Translations under genes and position numbers: made by a program | Part shown: piece by piece, positions 1 to 7,836 of the stretch | How positions within the stretch are numbered: position 1 is the first letter of the stretch | Layout: each line of letters opens with the position of its first letter | The notes under the pieces: generated by a model | The model's database searches: none | Told to the model about the DNA's origin: nothing | Seen by the model: the letters and a program-made list of their open reading frames with translations, nothing else | NCBI GenBank assembly: GCA_021775835.1 | Contig: JAJFHC010000116.1 | Location: forward strand, 1 to 15,558 | Direction of reading: 5' to 3' | From: Hyphomicrobiales bacterium | GTDB lineage: Bacteria; Pseudomonadota; Alphaproteobacteria; Rhizobiales; JAJFHC01 | DNA length: 15,558 nt

Positions 1-1382
1 GTGCGCCCCTGAGGTGCCGGCAGATCCCGGTGTCGAACCCATCCGGCCGCCAGCGGCGCGGATTTGAGATAGCCGCGACCCAGGCTCATGATCCTCAAGG
101 CTCTCACGGCCACCGAAGAGGCTAGGTGATAGAGCCAGGGACGGCTTGCAAGCGCACTCCAAAACGACAATCCATATCGCGCGGAAGCGGAGCCCATATG
201 TTTCTCGAACTCTCGTTCCCGCCAGTGACGCATCATCTTTGGCAAGGGGATTCGCATCGGGCAGACCGCCTCGCAGCGTCCGCAAAAGGTCGAAGCGTTT
301 GGCAGTTGGCCGGCTTCCTCGACCCCGATCAGCGAGGGGGTCAGGACAGCTCCCATGGGACCGGGATAAACCCAGCCGTACGCGTGACCACCGACGGCTT
401 GATAGACAGGACAGTGATTCATGCACGCACCGCACCGGATGCATCGCAACATTTCCTGAAACTCGGTGCCCAACATGCCGGAGCGTCCGTTGTCGAGCAG
501 TACCACATGGTAGTGCTCTGGGCCGTCAGGGTCGCCCTCGCGCCGCCCGCCCGTGGAAAACGTCGTGTAGGTGCTGTAATCCTGACCCGTCGCAGACCGG
601 GCGAGAACCCGCAGGATGGCGGAGGCGTCTTCGAGCGTGGGTACGATTTTTTCGAGACTCGCCAGCACGATATGAACCTTCGGCAGACTCTGGGTGAGGT
701 CGCCATTGCCTTCGTTGGTGACGATGATCGAGGTGCCGGTTTCTGCGACAAGAAAGTTGGCACCGGTTATTCCCACATCGGCATCAAGGTATTTCTGGCG
801 AAGCACTGTGCGGGCTTCGCTCACGAGGGATTCCGGCTCTTCGAGCGACCGGTCCTCGGGCAGATAGGAATGGTGTTCGCGAAAATCCGCCTCGACCTGC
901 TCCTTGGTCACATGAATGGCCGGCGCAATGATGTGGCTGGGCCGTTCCTTGCGCAACTGAATGATGTATTCGCCCAGATCGGTCTCGACAACCGTCAGCC
1001 CGGTATCCTCAAGATGATCATTGAGGCCGATTTCCTCGGCGATCATCGTCTTGCCCTTGGTCACGGACTTGGCATTCACGGACTGGCAGATCTCCTCAAT
1101 GATCTGGCAGGCGTCTTCTGCTGTCTGTGCCCAGTGAACATGTCCACCGCTGTCGAGCACTTTTTGCTCGTATTGTTCCAGATAGAGGTCCAGATGTTCG
1201 AGGACGTGATTCTTGATGTCGCGAGCTTGATCGCGCAGGGCGTCGAATTCCGGAAGAGCCGCGCGGGCTTCGGCCCGTTTGCTTATGAAACCGCCACCGG
1301 AATGGTTGAGTGCCTTTTGCAGGTTGATGTCGACAAGAGCTTTGCGCACGTTGTCCTGAAAGGCGTGTGAGGTCGATTCCAT
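1..1382 (-). CDS. lutB: LutB, L-lactate utilisation iron-sulfur protein (3' end off window)
   Basis: Iron-sulfur subunit of the LutABC complex, which oxidises L-lactate to pyruvate in the cytoplasm and passes electrons to the respiratory chain. Reading the reverse complement from the ATG at 1382 gives an uninterrupted frame of 460 codons to the left edge with no stop, so about the last ten or so residues of a usual ~470-residue LutB are missing. The N-terminal two thirds is the LUD domain (about residues 60-300, with GITGANFLVAETGT near 204-217). It is followed by a ferredoxin-type segment: CIRCGACMNHCP (Cys314, 317, 320, 324) and CGRCEAVCP (Cys367, 370, 374). The C-terminus RGYLKSAPLAAGW is typical of the family. 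AAGGA lies nine bases before the ATG. It follows lutA by 18 bases, so the two are co-transcribed; lutC would be expected just left of the window. Family assignment is firm; lactate as substrate is inferred from the family. Confidence 0.93.
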   Translation of the reverse strand, partial: MESTSHAFQDNVRKALVDINLQKALNHSGGGFISKRAEARAALPEFDALRDQARDIKNHVLEHLDLYLEQYEQKVLDSGGHVHWAQTAEDACQIIEEICQSVNAKSVTKGKTMIAEEIGLNDHLEDTGLTVVETDLGEYIIQLRKERPSHIIAPAIHVTKEQVEADFREHHSYLPEDRSLEEPESLVSEARTVLRQKYLDADVGITGANFLVAETGTSIIVTNEGNGDLTQSLPKVHIVLASLEKIVPTLEDASAILRVLARSATGQDYSTYTTFSTGGRREGDPDGPEHYHVVLLDNGRSGMLGTEFQEMLRCIRCGACMNHCPVYQAVGGHAYGWVYPGPMGAVLTPSLIGVEEAGQLPNASTFCGRCEAVCPMRIPLPKMMRHWREREFEKHMGSASARYGLSFWSALASRPWLYHLASSVAVRALRIMSLGRGYLKSAPLAAGWVRHRDLPAPQGR

Positions 1383-1400
1383 GGCAGGCCGTCCTTGTAA

Positions 1401-2165
1401 TCAGTTCTTGGCAATCGCCGGTTCGTCCGTCATCCCCGCAAGGACTTCCGCCACGTGCCGGACATCGATGTCCCGCCCGTCACGCGACAGCTTGCCTGCC
1501 ATGTTGAGCAGGCAGCCCAGATCGCCTGCGAGCAGAGTTCCGGCGGACGTGGCCTCTATGTTGGCCATCTTCTTTGACACCATGACATTGGATATATCCG
1601 GGTTCTTGATGCAGAACGTACCGCCGAACCCGCAGCAGACCTCCGAGTCGTTCATTTCGACAACTTCTGCGCCCGGCATGGTGGCCAGCAGTTGTCTTGG
1701 CTGTTCCTTGATATTCAGTTCGCGCAGGCCCGAACAGGAGTCGTGATAGGTCAGGGTTCCCTTGAACGTACCGGGAACCGACGTCACGCCCATGACATCC
1801 ACGAGAAAGGAGATCAGTTCATGGGTCTTGTCGGAAAGCGCCTCGGCCCGGCTACGCTCACGGGAGCCGGAGTCGAACAGTTCCGGGTAGTGCTTTTTGA
1901 TCATCCCGGCGCACGAACCTGATGGTGCAACCACATAATCAAACCCCTCAAACGTGTCGATGACACCGAGGGCAACGGTTCGCGCGTCCTTTTGATCCCC
2001 GGAGTTGTAGGCTGGCTGGCCGCAACAGGTCTGCGCGGTCGGCACTTCGACTGTGCATCCGGCAGACTCGAGCAGCTTGACCGTGGCAAACCCCACCGAC
2101 GGGCGAAAGAAGTCCACCAGGCAGGTAACAAAAAGACCCACGCGTGGAGAGGCAGTATCAGTCAT
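1401..2165 (-). CDS. lutA: LutA, L-lactate utilisation CCG-domain protein
   Basis: Fe-S oxidoreductase subunit of the LutABC lactate-oxidising complex, 254 residues, the usual size. It has two CCG (cysteine-rich) domains of the kind seen in heterodisulfide reductase B and GlcF. The first shows Cys15, TCCGQPAYNSG (Cys47-Cys48) and GSCAGM (Cys85). The second shows HDSCSGLREL (Cys144), VCCGFGGTFC (Cys177-Cys178) and DLGCLLNM (Cys218). No ferredoxin-type CxxCxxCxxxC motif is present, which separates it from LutB and GlcF. The start MTDTASPRVGLFVTC fits the family and has a GGAA eight to ten bases upstream. It sits between the GntR-type regulator (51-base gap) and lutB (18-base gap), all on the minus strand, which supports a single regulator-lutA-lutB transcript. 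It could equally be labelled a YkgE-family protein, which is the same family. Confidence 0.93.
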   Translation of the reverse strand: MTDTASPRVGLFVTCLVDFFRPSVGFATVKLLESAGCTVEVPTAQTCCGQPAYNSGDQKDARTVALGVIDTFEGFDYVVAPSGSCAGMIKKHYPELFDSGSRERSRAEALSDKTHELISFLVDVMGVTSVPGTFKGTLTYHDSCSGLRELNIKEQPRQLLATMPGAEVVEMNDSEVCCGFGGTFCIKNPDISNVMVSKKMANIEATSAGTLLAGDLGCLLNMAGKLSRDGRDIDVRHVAEVLAGMTDEPAIAKN

Positions 2166-2216
2166 CTGATCGATTCCGTGGAGTGTTGGAGGGTTCCCGT
2201 GAGATCAAGGGCGAAG

Positions 2217-2993
2217 TCATTGTGCTGAGCCGTGTTCAATTTTCTCGAGCCGCCGCAGGGAGGTTTCGTTGCGATTGCCCTCTTGTTCAAATTTCCGGAG
2301 GGTGTCCTCAACGTAGGTTACATGGTGTGCCGCGGCTTGTCTTGCGGCCTCAACATCGCCGGCAAGGATGGCGTCGAGAATTGTCTGGTGTTGTTCCAGG
2401 ATCGCCTGGCGGGGTGCGTCTGCCTTGTAATAGGAAATCCGGTCGTAGAATACACCGGACACCAGCATTTCATAGATGTTGCGCATGGTGTGCAGGAGCA
2501 CCAGATTGTGCGCCGCCTCGACAACACTGATGTGAAACTCCACATCGATGGAGATTGCGGCCTGCAGATCGCCACGTGAGTAGGCCTCCTCCATCCTGCC
2601 GTGTATCCGTCGCAGAATCTCCCTGTCGGCATCGGTCGCCCGGGCGGCGGCATATCCGGCGGCTGCCATGTCGTTGTCCCGGCGAAACTCCAGATAGTCT
2701 CCGGCCGCCTTCCTGTGTTTGCGGAACAGGTAGGTAATCTGCTCGGAGAATACCGATCCCAGAACATCGGCCACATAGGTACCGCCACCCTGGCGTGCGA
2801 TAAGGAGGCCATGCCTCTCGAGTTCCTTGATGGCGACTCTCAGGCTGGGTCTCGAAACATCAAGTTTTTTGGCCAATTCGCGTTCGGGTGGCAATTGATC
2901 CCCTGTACGCAAGACGCCCTCCAATATCAACAACTCAAGCTGTCTAATTACCGCGTCAGCCAGTTTGTCATGCTGTATCTTATTGAAAATCAT
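2217..2993 (-). CDS. GntR/FadR-family regulator, LldR/LutR-like
   Basis: DNA-binding transcription factor of 258 residues with the two-part FadR-subfamily plan. The N-terminal winged helix-turn-helix (about 8-76) includes LPPERELAKKLDVSRPSLRVA, followed by a short wing with GGGTYV. The C-terminal all-helical FCD domain (about 98-235) carries the usual metal-ligand pattern: Asp150 and His154 in SIDVEFH, His202 in EQHQTI, and His223/224 in AAHHV. FCD regulators of this type (LldR, PdhR, LutR) bind small carboxylates such as lactate or pyruvate. As the first gene of the lutAB transcript it most likely controls that operon and itself; an inverted repeat lies about 100-125 bases upstream. No strong Shine-Dalgarno precedes the ATG at 2993, but MIFNKIQHDKLADAV is a typical family N-terminus. 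No other regulator lies in the window, so it may also act on the glycolate genes (inference). The exact inducer cannot be read from sequence. Confidence 0.9.
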   Translation of the reverse strand: MIFNKIQHDKLADAVIRQLELLILEGVLRTGDQLPPERELAKKLDVSRPSLRVAIKELERHGLLIARQGGGTYVADVLGSVFSEQITYLFRKHRKAAGDYLEFRRDNDMAAAGYAAARATDADREILRRIHGRMEEAYSRGDLQAAISIDVEFHISVVEAAHNLVLLHTMRNIYEMLVSGVFYDRISYYKADAPRQAILEQHQTILDAILAGDVEAARQAAAHHVTYVEDTLRKFEQEGNRNETSLRRLEKIEHGSAQ

Positions 2994-3074
2994 CGAGTGT
3001 TGACTTGTGGATTGTGCCGCCGGATTGTCACCGCGTCATGGGATAACGTCTGGAGCCTGCGGTTTCAAGGGCCA

Positions 3075-3103
3075 GCATAATATCAATTGCCTAAATTGGT
3101 CAA
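3075..3103 (-). promoter_or_regulatory. Candidate promoter of the regulator-lutAB operon
   Basis: Read on the minus strand, TTGACC (3103-3098) resembles a sigma-70 -35 box. An AT-rich TATTATGC follows and offers a -10 at 15 to 17 bases spacing (TATTAT 3082-3077, or TTATGC 3080-3075). This would put the transcript start roughly 75 bases before the regulator's ATG. The -35 lies inside the inverted repeat at 3094-3118, as expected for a repressor site. Only pattern matching supports it. Confidence 0.4.
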
Positions 3104-3118
3104 TATTGTTATCCAATT
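3094..3118. promoter_or_regulatory. Inverted repeat, candidate GntR-family operator
   Basis: AATTGG at 3094-3099 is repeated in inverse as CCAATT at 3113-3118, with 13 bases between. It is the same half-site (AATTGG/CCAATT) that PdhR-type FadR-family regulators recognise, although their known sites have a shorter spacer. A nearby CAATT...AATTG pair at 3084-3098 adds to the dyad character. The repeat overlaps the candidate -35 of the lut operon, so binding would block transcription. Autoregulation by the adjacent GntR protein is inferred. Confidence 0.4.
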
Positions 3119-3163
3119 ATGTGTTTGCCTTACCTAACTGTTACCGGTCAGGGCCGTCACGGA

Positions 3164-3196
3164 CAAAAACGCCGGAAGCATTGAAGCGTCCGGCGT
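3164..3196 (-). terminator. Intrinsic terminator of the cytochrome c gene
   Basis: ACGCCGGA (3169-3176) and TCCGGCGT (3189-3196) form a perfect eight-base-pair GC-rich stem. A further GC pair can form inside the loop. Read on the minus strand, the stem runs straight into TTTTTGT (3169-3163), the expected U-tract. It lies about 50 bases past the cytochrome stop codon, so it should end that transcript before the lut promoter region. Confidence 0.8.
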
Positions 3197-3248
3197 CGGG
3201 AGAGTGAAGGTGTTGTGTAGCGAAGCAGGCCGCTTGGTCGTCAAGCAA

Positions 3249-3662
3249 TCATTCGCTGGCGGGCTTGGGCGAAAACGTCTGGATGTATGCGATGACATCG
3301 GCGCGGTCTTCCGCCTTTTTCAGGCCGGGGAATGCCATCCGGTTCTTCGGAATGAAGGCTTTGGGCTTGGTCAGGTAGGTATCGAGGTTCTCCACGGTCC
3401 AGACAATAGCTTCAGACCCGGCGCCGGCCTTTTTCATGGCCGGAGAGTAGCGTTTGAAGCCCTCGGCCGTTCCCGCCGTCCTGCCGACCACACCATTCAG
3501 TGTCGGACCGATCTTGTGTTTGACCTTGTCAACGATATGGCACTGAGCGCAACGGGCTTTCTTCTTGAAAAGCTTCTTGCCGTTTTCGGCATTGCCCTCG
3601 GCAAAGGCGATTGCCGGGCTTGCCAGCAAGGCCGCTGCAAGTGCAAAAGTTGGAAATCTCAT
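3249..3662 (-). CDS. Periplasmic class I cytochrome c (c2/c-550-like)
   Basis: Small exported c-type cytochrome of 137 residues that would shuttle electrons in the periplasm. The start MRFPTFALAAALLASPAIAF gives a clean Sec signal peptide, probably cut after Ala21 (AIAFA/EG), leaving about 116 residues. An upstream in-frame ATG at 3710 would put 16 charged residues ahead of the signal, so 3662 is preferred; GAAGG lies nine bases before it. The haem site is CAQCH (38-42) with His42 as axial ligand, and NRMAFPGLKK supplies the distal Met109, as in cytochrome c2 and mitochondrial-type cytochrome c. The C-terminal helix DRADVIAYIQTF is also typical. It is transcribed away from glcD and ends in its own terminator. 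A direct partnership with the glycolate oxidase is doubtful, because GlcDEF faces the cytoplasm and gives electrons to quinone. Confidence 0.92.
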   Translation of the reverse strand: MRFPTFALAAALLASPAIAFAEGNAENGKKLFKKKARCAQCHIVDKVKHKIGPTLNGVVGRTAGTAEGFKRYSPAMKKAGAGSEAIVWTVENLDTYLTKPKAFIPKNRMAFPGLKKAEDRADVIAYIQTFSPKPASE

Positions 3663-3775
3663 ATCGTGTACCCTTCGGAGTTGTCTTTGGACGCAAGTCG
3701 CCGGAGACATTACCGAGCGAACAGGTTAGTTTCAAATAACAGGTTGAACACTTTTTCGTTGGCCAGGATGAGTTT
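3663..3775. promoter_or_regulatory. Divergent promoter region, cytochrome c / glcD
   Basis: This 113-base gap must hold the promoters of both the cytochrome gene (minus) and the glc genes (plus). On the minus strand, TTGAAA (3735-3730) and a weak TAATGT (3712-3707) are spaced by 17 bases and could serve the cytochrome. The octamer AACAGGTT occurs twice in the same orientation, at 3720-3727 and 3738-3745, 18 bases apart and so on nearly the same helix face. No convincing -35/-10 pair is seen for glcD, but AGGA at 3765-3768 serves as its ribosome binding site. Confidence 0.4.
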
Positions 3776-5272
3776 ATGAGTGGATTGCAGATGCCGCCGG
3801 TCGACCAGACCGTCCTGTCGCGGCGCGCCGAGATTGCCACTGCCTTGAGGCAGATCGTCGCCGGCGAAGGCGTCATTACCGAGCCCGAGGAAATGCGCGT
3901 CTATGAATCGGACGGGCTGACCGCCTATCGGCAGTTGCCAATGATCGTGGTGCTGCCGTCCGACACAAGACAGGTCTCCAAGGTGCTGGAATATTGCCAT
4001 GCCGAAGGCGTCAAGGTCGTGCCGCGCGGGGCGGGGACATCCCTGTCCGGTGGCGCATTGCCTCTCGAGGACGGAATTATCCTGGGTCTGGGCAAATTCA
4101 ACCGTGTGCTCAACGTCGATTACGACAACCGGGTGGCCGTGGTTCAACCTGGCGTCACGAACCTTGCGATAACCCATGCCGTGGAACAGGAGGGATTCTA
4201 TTACGCTCCGGACCCTTCAAGTCAGATTGCCTGCACGATCGGCGGCAACGTCGCGGAAAACTCCGGCGGCGTGCATTGCCTGAAATACGGCCTGACCACA
4301 AATAATGTTCTGGGTGTTGAAATGGTGCTCATGAACGGCGAGGTTCTGCGTCTGGGCGGCAAGCATCTTGATGCGGAAGGCTATGATCTGCTGGGCCTGA
4401 TGGTCGGGTCCGAAGGGCTCCTCGGTGTTGTGACAGAAGTAACGGTGCGCATTCTCAAGAAACCCGAGACCGCGCGCGCGGCACTGATCGGGTTTCCCTC
4501 CAGTGAAGACGCCGGCGCCTGTGTCGCCGATGTCATCGGTGCCGGCATCATCGCCGGCGGTATGGAGATGATGGACAAACCGGCGATCCACGCAGCCGAA
4601 GCCTTCGTTGAGGCAGGGTACCCGCTGGATGTGGAAGCGCTGCTGATCGTTGAACTCGACGGCCCGGAGGCGGAAGTCGATCAGTTGCTGGAACAGGTCA
4701 CCAGGATTGCCCAAGCCCGCAATGCCGTGTCGGTCAAGGTAAGCACCAGTGAAGATGAACGGTTGACGTTCTGGGCGGGGCGCAAGGCGGCGTTTCCGGC
4801 CGTTGGGCGACTGTCGCCGGATTACTACTGCATGGACGGCACCATCCCGCGCGCCCGGCTACCCGAAGTCCTGAGCCGCATGCGCGAGCTGTCCAAGCAA
4901 TACGGCCTGCGGGTTGCCAACGTCTTTCATGCCGGCGACGGCAATCTGCATCCCCTTATCCTCTACGATGCCAACATCCCCGGCGAACTGGAAAAGGCCG
5001 AGGATTTTGGCGGCGACATACTCAGGCTTTGTGTGGCCGTCGGTGGCGTTTTGACCGGAGAGCATGGCGTCGGAGTCGAGAAACGTGACCTGATGGGCAC
5101 GATGTTCACCGAGACCGATCTCAATCATCAGCAACGCGTCAAATGCGCCTTTGATGACAAGGGATTGCTCAATCCGGGCAAGGTATTCCCGGAACTCCGC
5201 CGATGCGCCGAGCTAGGCCGCATGCATATCCACCGTGGGCAACTGCCATTTCCCGACATACCGAGATTTTGA
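3776..5272 (+). CDS. glcD: GlcD, glycolate oxidase FAD subunit
   Basis: Catalytic flavoprotein subunit of the GlcDEF glycolate oxidase, which converts glycolate to glyoxylate and passes electrons to the quinone pool. It has 498 residues, as in other GlcD proteins. The PCMH-type FAD domain (about 51-230) carries VPRGAGTSLSGGALP (82-96) and TIGGNVAENSGGVHCLKYG (154-172). The FAD-oxidase C-terminal domain (about 235-475) carries FHAGDGNLHPL (384-394), GEHGVGVEK (428-436) and NPGKVFP (466-472). The ATG at 3776 has AGGA eight bases before it, and MSGLQMPPVDQTVLSRR fits the family. It leads a tight run glcD-glcE-glcF. Close relatives (D-lactate dehydrogenases of the FAD/FMN type) share these motifs, but the presence of separate GlcE and GlcF partners makes glycolate much the likelier substrate. 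Confidence 0.95.
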   Translation: MSGLQMPPVDQTVLSRRAEIATALRQIVAGEGVITEPEEMRVYESDGLTAYRQLPMIVVLPSDTRQVSKVLEYCHAEGVKVVPRGAGTSLSGGALPLEDGIILGLGKFNRVLNVDYDNRVAVVQPGVTNLAITHAVEQEGFYYAPDPSSQIACTIGGNVAENSGGVHCLKYGLTTNNVLGVEMVLMNGEVLRLGGKHLDAEGYDLLGLMVGSEGLLGVVTEVTVRILKKPETARAALIGFPSSEDAGACVADVIGAGIIAGGMEMMDKPAIHAAEAFVEAGYPLDVEALLIVELDGPEAEVDQLLEQVTRIAQARNAVSVKVSTSEDERLTFWAGRKAAFPAVGRLSPDYYCMDGTIPRARLPEVLSRMRELSKQYGLRVANVFHAGDGNLHPLILYDANIPGELEKAEDFGGDILRLCVAVGGVLTGEHGVGVEKRDLMGTMFTETDLNHQQRVKCAFDDKGLLNPGKVFPELRRCAELGRMHIHRGQLPFPDIPRF

Positions 5273-5285
5273 GAGTTCCTTTGTC

Positions 5286-6509
5286 ATGAAAGACACCCTG
5301 CAACCAGAAACCAGTGAGCAGGTCCAAGAAGCCGTTGCCTGGGCCGTATCCGAAGATATGCCTCTGGAGGTTCTGGGCAACGGTTCAAAGAAAACCTTGG
5401 GCGGCCCCGTTCAGGGCGCTTACCGGCTCGACCTGTCGGCTCTTTCCGGCATTACCTTGTACGAGCCGGAGGAACTCATTCTCTCTGCCAGGGCCGCGAC
5501 ACCACTCAGCGAGATCAGTGCGGCACTGGAAGGAGGCCGCCAGGAGCTTGCCTTTGAACCCGCGGATCTGGGCCCTCTTTTGGGCCGTGAAGAGGGTGGA
5601 GGAACGTTGGGTGGAATCATTTCCTGCAATCTCTCAGGCCCACGCCGGCTGAAGGCTGGTGCGGCCCGCGACCACTTTCTCGGCGTAAAAGCGGTTAGCG
5701 GCCGTGGTGAAGCGTTCAAATCCGGTGGCCGGGTGGTCAAGAATGTTACCGGTTACGACATGTGCAAGGTTCTGGCCGGCTCTTGGGGGACGCTGGCGGT
5801 CATGACCGATGTCACAGTCAAGGTTCTGCCTAAGGCAGAAACCGAAGCCACAGTGGTTATTGCCGGCCTGGGACAAGGCGAGGCTCTGACGGCCATGAGC
5901 CGGGCCATGGGATCGGCATTTGATGTTTCCGCCGCCGCCCACATTCCCGGCGGTATCGTCGCGCGCGCCGGTGATGCGGCCTACAAGGGCATTGGCCTCG
6001 CCATGACCGTCCTGCGCGTGGAAGGCTTTGAGGGCTCGGTGAAATACCGTTGCGAAAAACTGGTCGGGATTGTCGGTGAATTTGGCAAGACGGAGATCCT
6101 GGATGCCGATACCAGCCAGGTACTCTGGCGTGATGTACGCGATGTCAGATACTTCGCCGACGGGTCTGAAAATCCCGTGTGGAAGCTCTCCCTCACACCC
6201 ATGGCAAGCGCGAACATCATCGCCCGTATCGGTGACGAAATTCCCCTGGAGGTCTACTACGACTGGGCTGGCGGTCTGGTCTGGATTTCAACCGATGATG
6301 AATCGGAAGCGGACGCTGAGGTTATCCGCGCCATCGTCGATGAGCATGGCGGCCACGCAACGCTGGTGCGCGCGCCCATGGCGACACGGTCGGCAGTCGG
6401 CACGTTTCATCCGCAGTCATCGGGCGTTGCCGCGCTGGCGCAGCGTCTGAAATCGAATTTCGATCCGTCCGGTATTTTGAACCCGGGCCGGATGTCTACC
6501 GGTCTCTGA
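5286..6509 (+). CDS. glcE: GlcE, glycolate oxidase FAD-binding subunit
   Basis: Second flavin-domain subunit of glycolate oxidase, 407 residues. It is a shortened GlcD paralogue, with a PCMH FAD domain (about 5-185) showing VLGNGSKKTLGGPV (29-42), GGGTLGGIISCNLSGPRR (104-121) and VVKNVTGYDMCKVLAGSWGT (150-169). A C-terminal region ends in FDPSGILNPGRM (392-403). The GlcD FAD-oxidase signatures HAGDGN and EHGVGVEK are absent, as in other GlcE proteins. The frame is open back to an ATG at 5235 inside glcD, but MKDTLQPETSEQVQEAV at 5286 is the family-like start; it follows the glcD stop by 13 bases, with GAGAG about ten bases upstream. The complex needs GlcD, GlcE and GlcF together in characterised bacteria, so co-transcription is expected. 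Confidence 0.94.
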   Translation: MKDTLQPETSEQVQEAVAWAVSEDMPLEVLGNGSKKTLGGPVQGAYRLDLSALSGITLYEPEELILSARAATPLSEISAALEGGRQELAFEPADLGPLLGREEGGGTLGGIISCNLSGPRRLKAGAARDHFLGVKAVSGRGEAFKSGGRVVKNVTGYDMCKVLAGSWGTLAVMTDVTVKVLPKAETEATVVIAGLGQGEALTAMSRAMGSAFDVSAAAHIPGGIVARAGDAAYKGIGLAMTVLRVEGFEGSVKYRCEKLVGIVGEFGKTEILDADTSQVLWRDVRDVRYFADGSENPVWKLSLTPMASANIIARIGDEIPLEVYYDWAGGLVWISTDDESEADAEVIRAIVDEHGGHATLVRAPMATRSAVGTFHPQSSGVAALAQRLKSNFDPSGILNPGRMSTGL

Positions 6510-6529
6510 GCCGGTATTTAGGGAACACC

Positions 6530-7828
6530 ATGCAGACACGATTTACAGATGCCCAGCTCGAGGACCCCAAGGTCGGGCATGCCAATTCAATTCTCAGGAA
6601 CTGCGTTCATTGCGGATTCTGCACGGCCACGTGCCCGACCTATGTCCTGCTCGGCGATGAACTGGACAGTCCTCGGGGCCGGATCTACCTGATCAAGGAA
6701 ATGCTCGAAAACGACCGGCCGGCGACACCGGAAGTCGTCAAGCACGTGGACCGCTGCCTGTCGTGTCTGTCCTGCATGTCGACCTGTCCGTCCGGCGTCA
6801 ACTATATGCATCTGGTGGACCATGCACGCGCTCACATCCAAGAAACCTATGAGCGCTCCTGGTATGACCGCACACTGCGCCAGGTCCTGACGGCGATCCT
6901 TCCTCATCCCAAACGGTTCCGGATTGCCCTGCATCTGGCCCGCCTGGCCAAGCCGATCGGTCCGTTTTTCGAGATCTGGCCGCTGACAAGGCCTCTTGCC
7001 GCCATGCTGGCCCTGGCGCCGACTTCGATTCCGAAGGCGGCAACGGATGACAGGCCATCCGTACATGCGGCGTCGCCAGCACGCGTAGGGCGGGTAGCAT
7101 TGCTCACGGGCTGTGCGCAGAAGGTGCTTCGCCCCTCGATAAACAGTTCCACGATCCGTCTCCTGAACCGGTTTGGCATCGAAGTGGTCATTCCTAAGGG
7201 TGAGCAATGCTGCGGCTCCCTGGTCCATCACATGGGTCAGGAAACGGAATCGCTCAATGCCGCCCGGGCCAATGTGGATGCCTGGATTGCGGAGATGGAC
7301 GGTCAGGGGCTGGACGCAATCGTGATCAACGCGTCGGGATGCGGCACGACGGTCAAGGACTACGGACATATGTTACGGCTTGATCCCGGCTATGCGGAAA
7401 AGGCCGCTCGTGTCTCGGCCCTGACGAAGGACGTGACGGAGTATCTTGCAACGCTTGATCTCGGTTCGGTAACCGCACCCCGGCCTCTGGTGGTCGCCTA
7501 TCATTCCGCCTGCTCCATGCAACACGGGCAAAAGATCAAGACAGCACCCAAGGCCTTGCTTGCGAATGCAGGGTTTGAGGTCAAGGACGTGCCCGAAGGT
7601 CATCTGTGCTGTGGCTCGGCGGGTGTCTACAACATACTGCAGCCGGATATTGCCGTGCGACTCAAGGCGCGAAAGGTGGCACGGATCGAGAGTGTGCGGC
7701 CCGACGTCATCGCCACCGGAAACATAGGCTGCATTTCCCAGATTGCCTCGGCCTCCAGACGGCCCGTGGTCCACACTGTGGAACTGCTCGACTGGGCAAC
7801 CGGCGGGCCCGTCCCTCCTGGGCTTTGA
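6530..7828 (+). CDS. glcF: GlcF, glycolate oxidase iron-sulfur subunit
   Basis: Electron-transfer subunit of glycolate oxidase, 432 residues. Two ferredoxin-type [4Fe-4S] motifs lie near the N-terminus: CVHCGFCTATCP (Cys25, 28, 31, 35) and CLSCLSCMSTCP (Cys76, 79, 82, 86). Two CCG domains follow: Cys195, EQCCGSLVHHMG (Cys227-228) and Cys271, then HSACSMQHGQ (Cys328), HLCCGSAGVYN (Cys360-361) and GNIGCISQI (Cys401). All expected cysteines are present. AGGGAA four bases before the ATG at 6530 is a good ribosome binding site, and the gap to glcE is 20 bases. The protein shares the CCG plan with LutA, but here ferredoxin and CCG modules are fused in one chain. It is followed after only eight bases by the dioxygenase-like gene. 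Confidence 0.95.
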   Translation: MQTRFTDAQLEDPKVGHANSILRNCVHCGFCTATCPTYVLLGDELDSPRGRIYLIKEMLENDRPATPEVVKHVDRCLSCLSCMSTCPSGVNYMHLVDHARAHIQETYERSWYDRTLRQVLTAILPHPKRFRIALHLARLAKPIGPFFEIWPLTRPLAAMLALAPTSIPKAATDDRPSVHAASPARVGRVALLTGCAQKVLRPSINSSTIRLLNRFGIEVVIPKGEQCCGSLVHHMGQETESLNAARANVDAWIAEMDGQGLDAIVINASGCGTTVKDYGHMLRLDPGYAEKAARVSALTKDVTEYLATLDLGSVTAPRPLVVAYHSACSMQHGQKIKTAPKALLANAGFEVKDVPEGHLCCGSAGVYNILQPDIAVRLKARKVARIESVRPDVIATGNIGCISQIASASRRPVVHTVELLDWATGGPVPPGL

Positions 7829-7836
7829 CCGGAACC

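Noticed and set aside
126..1370. Long plus-strand open frame of 414 codons opposite lutB
   Set aside because: It is the antisense shadow of the GC-rich lutB coding sequence. The minus-strand frame gives a full LutB with all cluster cysteines, and the plus-strand translation has no recognisable domain.
7606..7836. Upstream in-frame extension of the dioxygenase-like gene into glcF
   Set aside because: The added residues overlap the conserved C-terminal CCG domain of GlcF and look like out-of-frame translation (Arg/Gly/His-rich). The ATG at 7837 gives a natural N-terminus.
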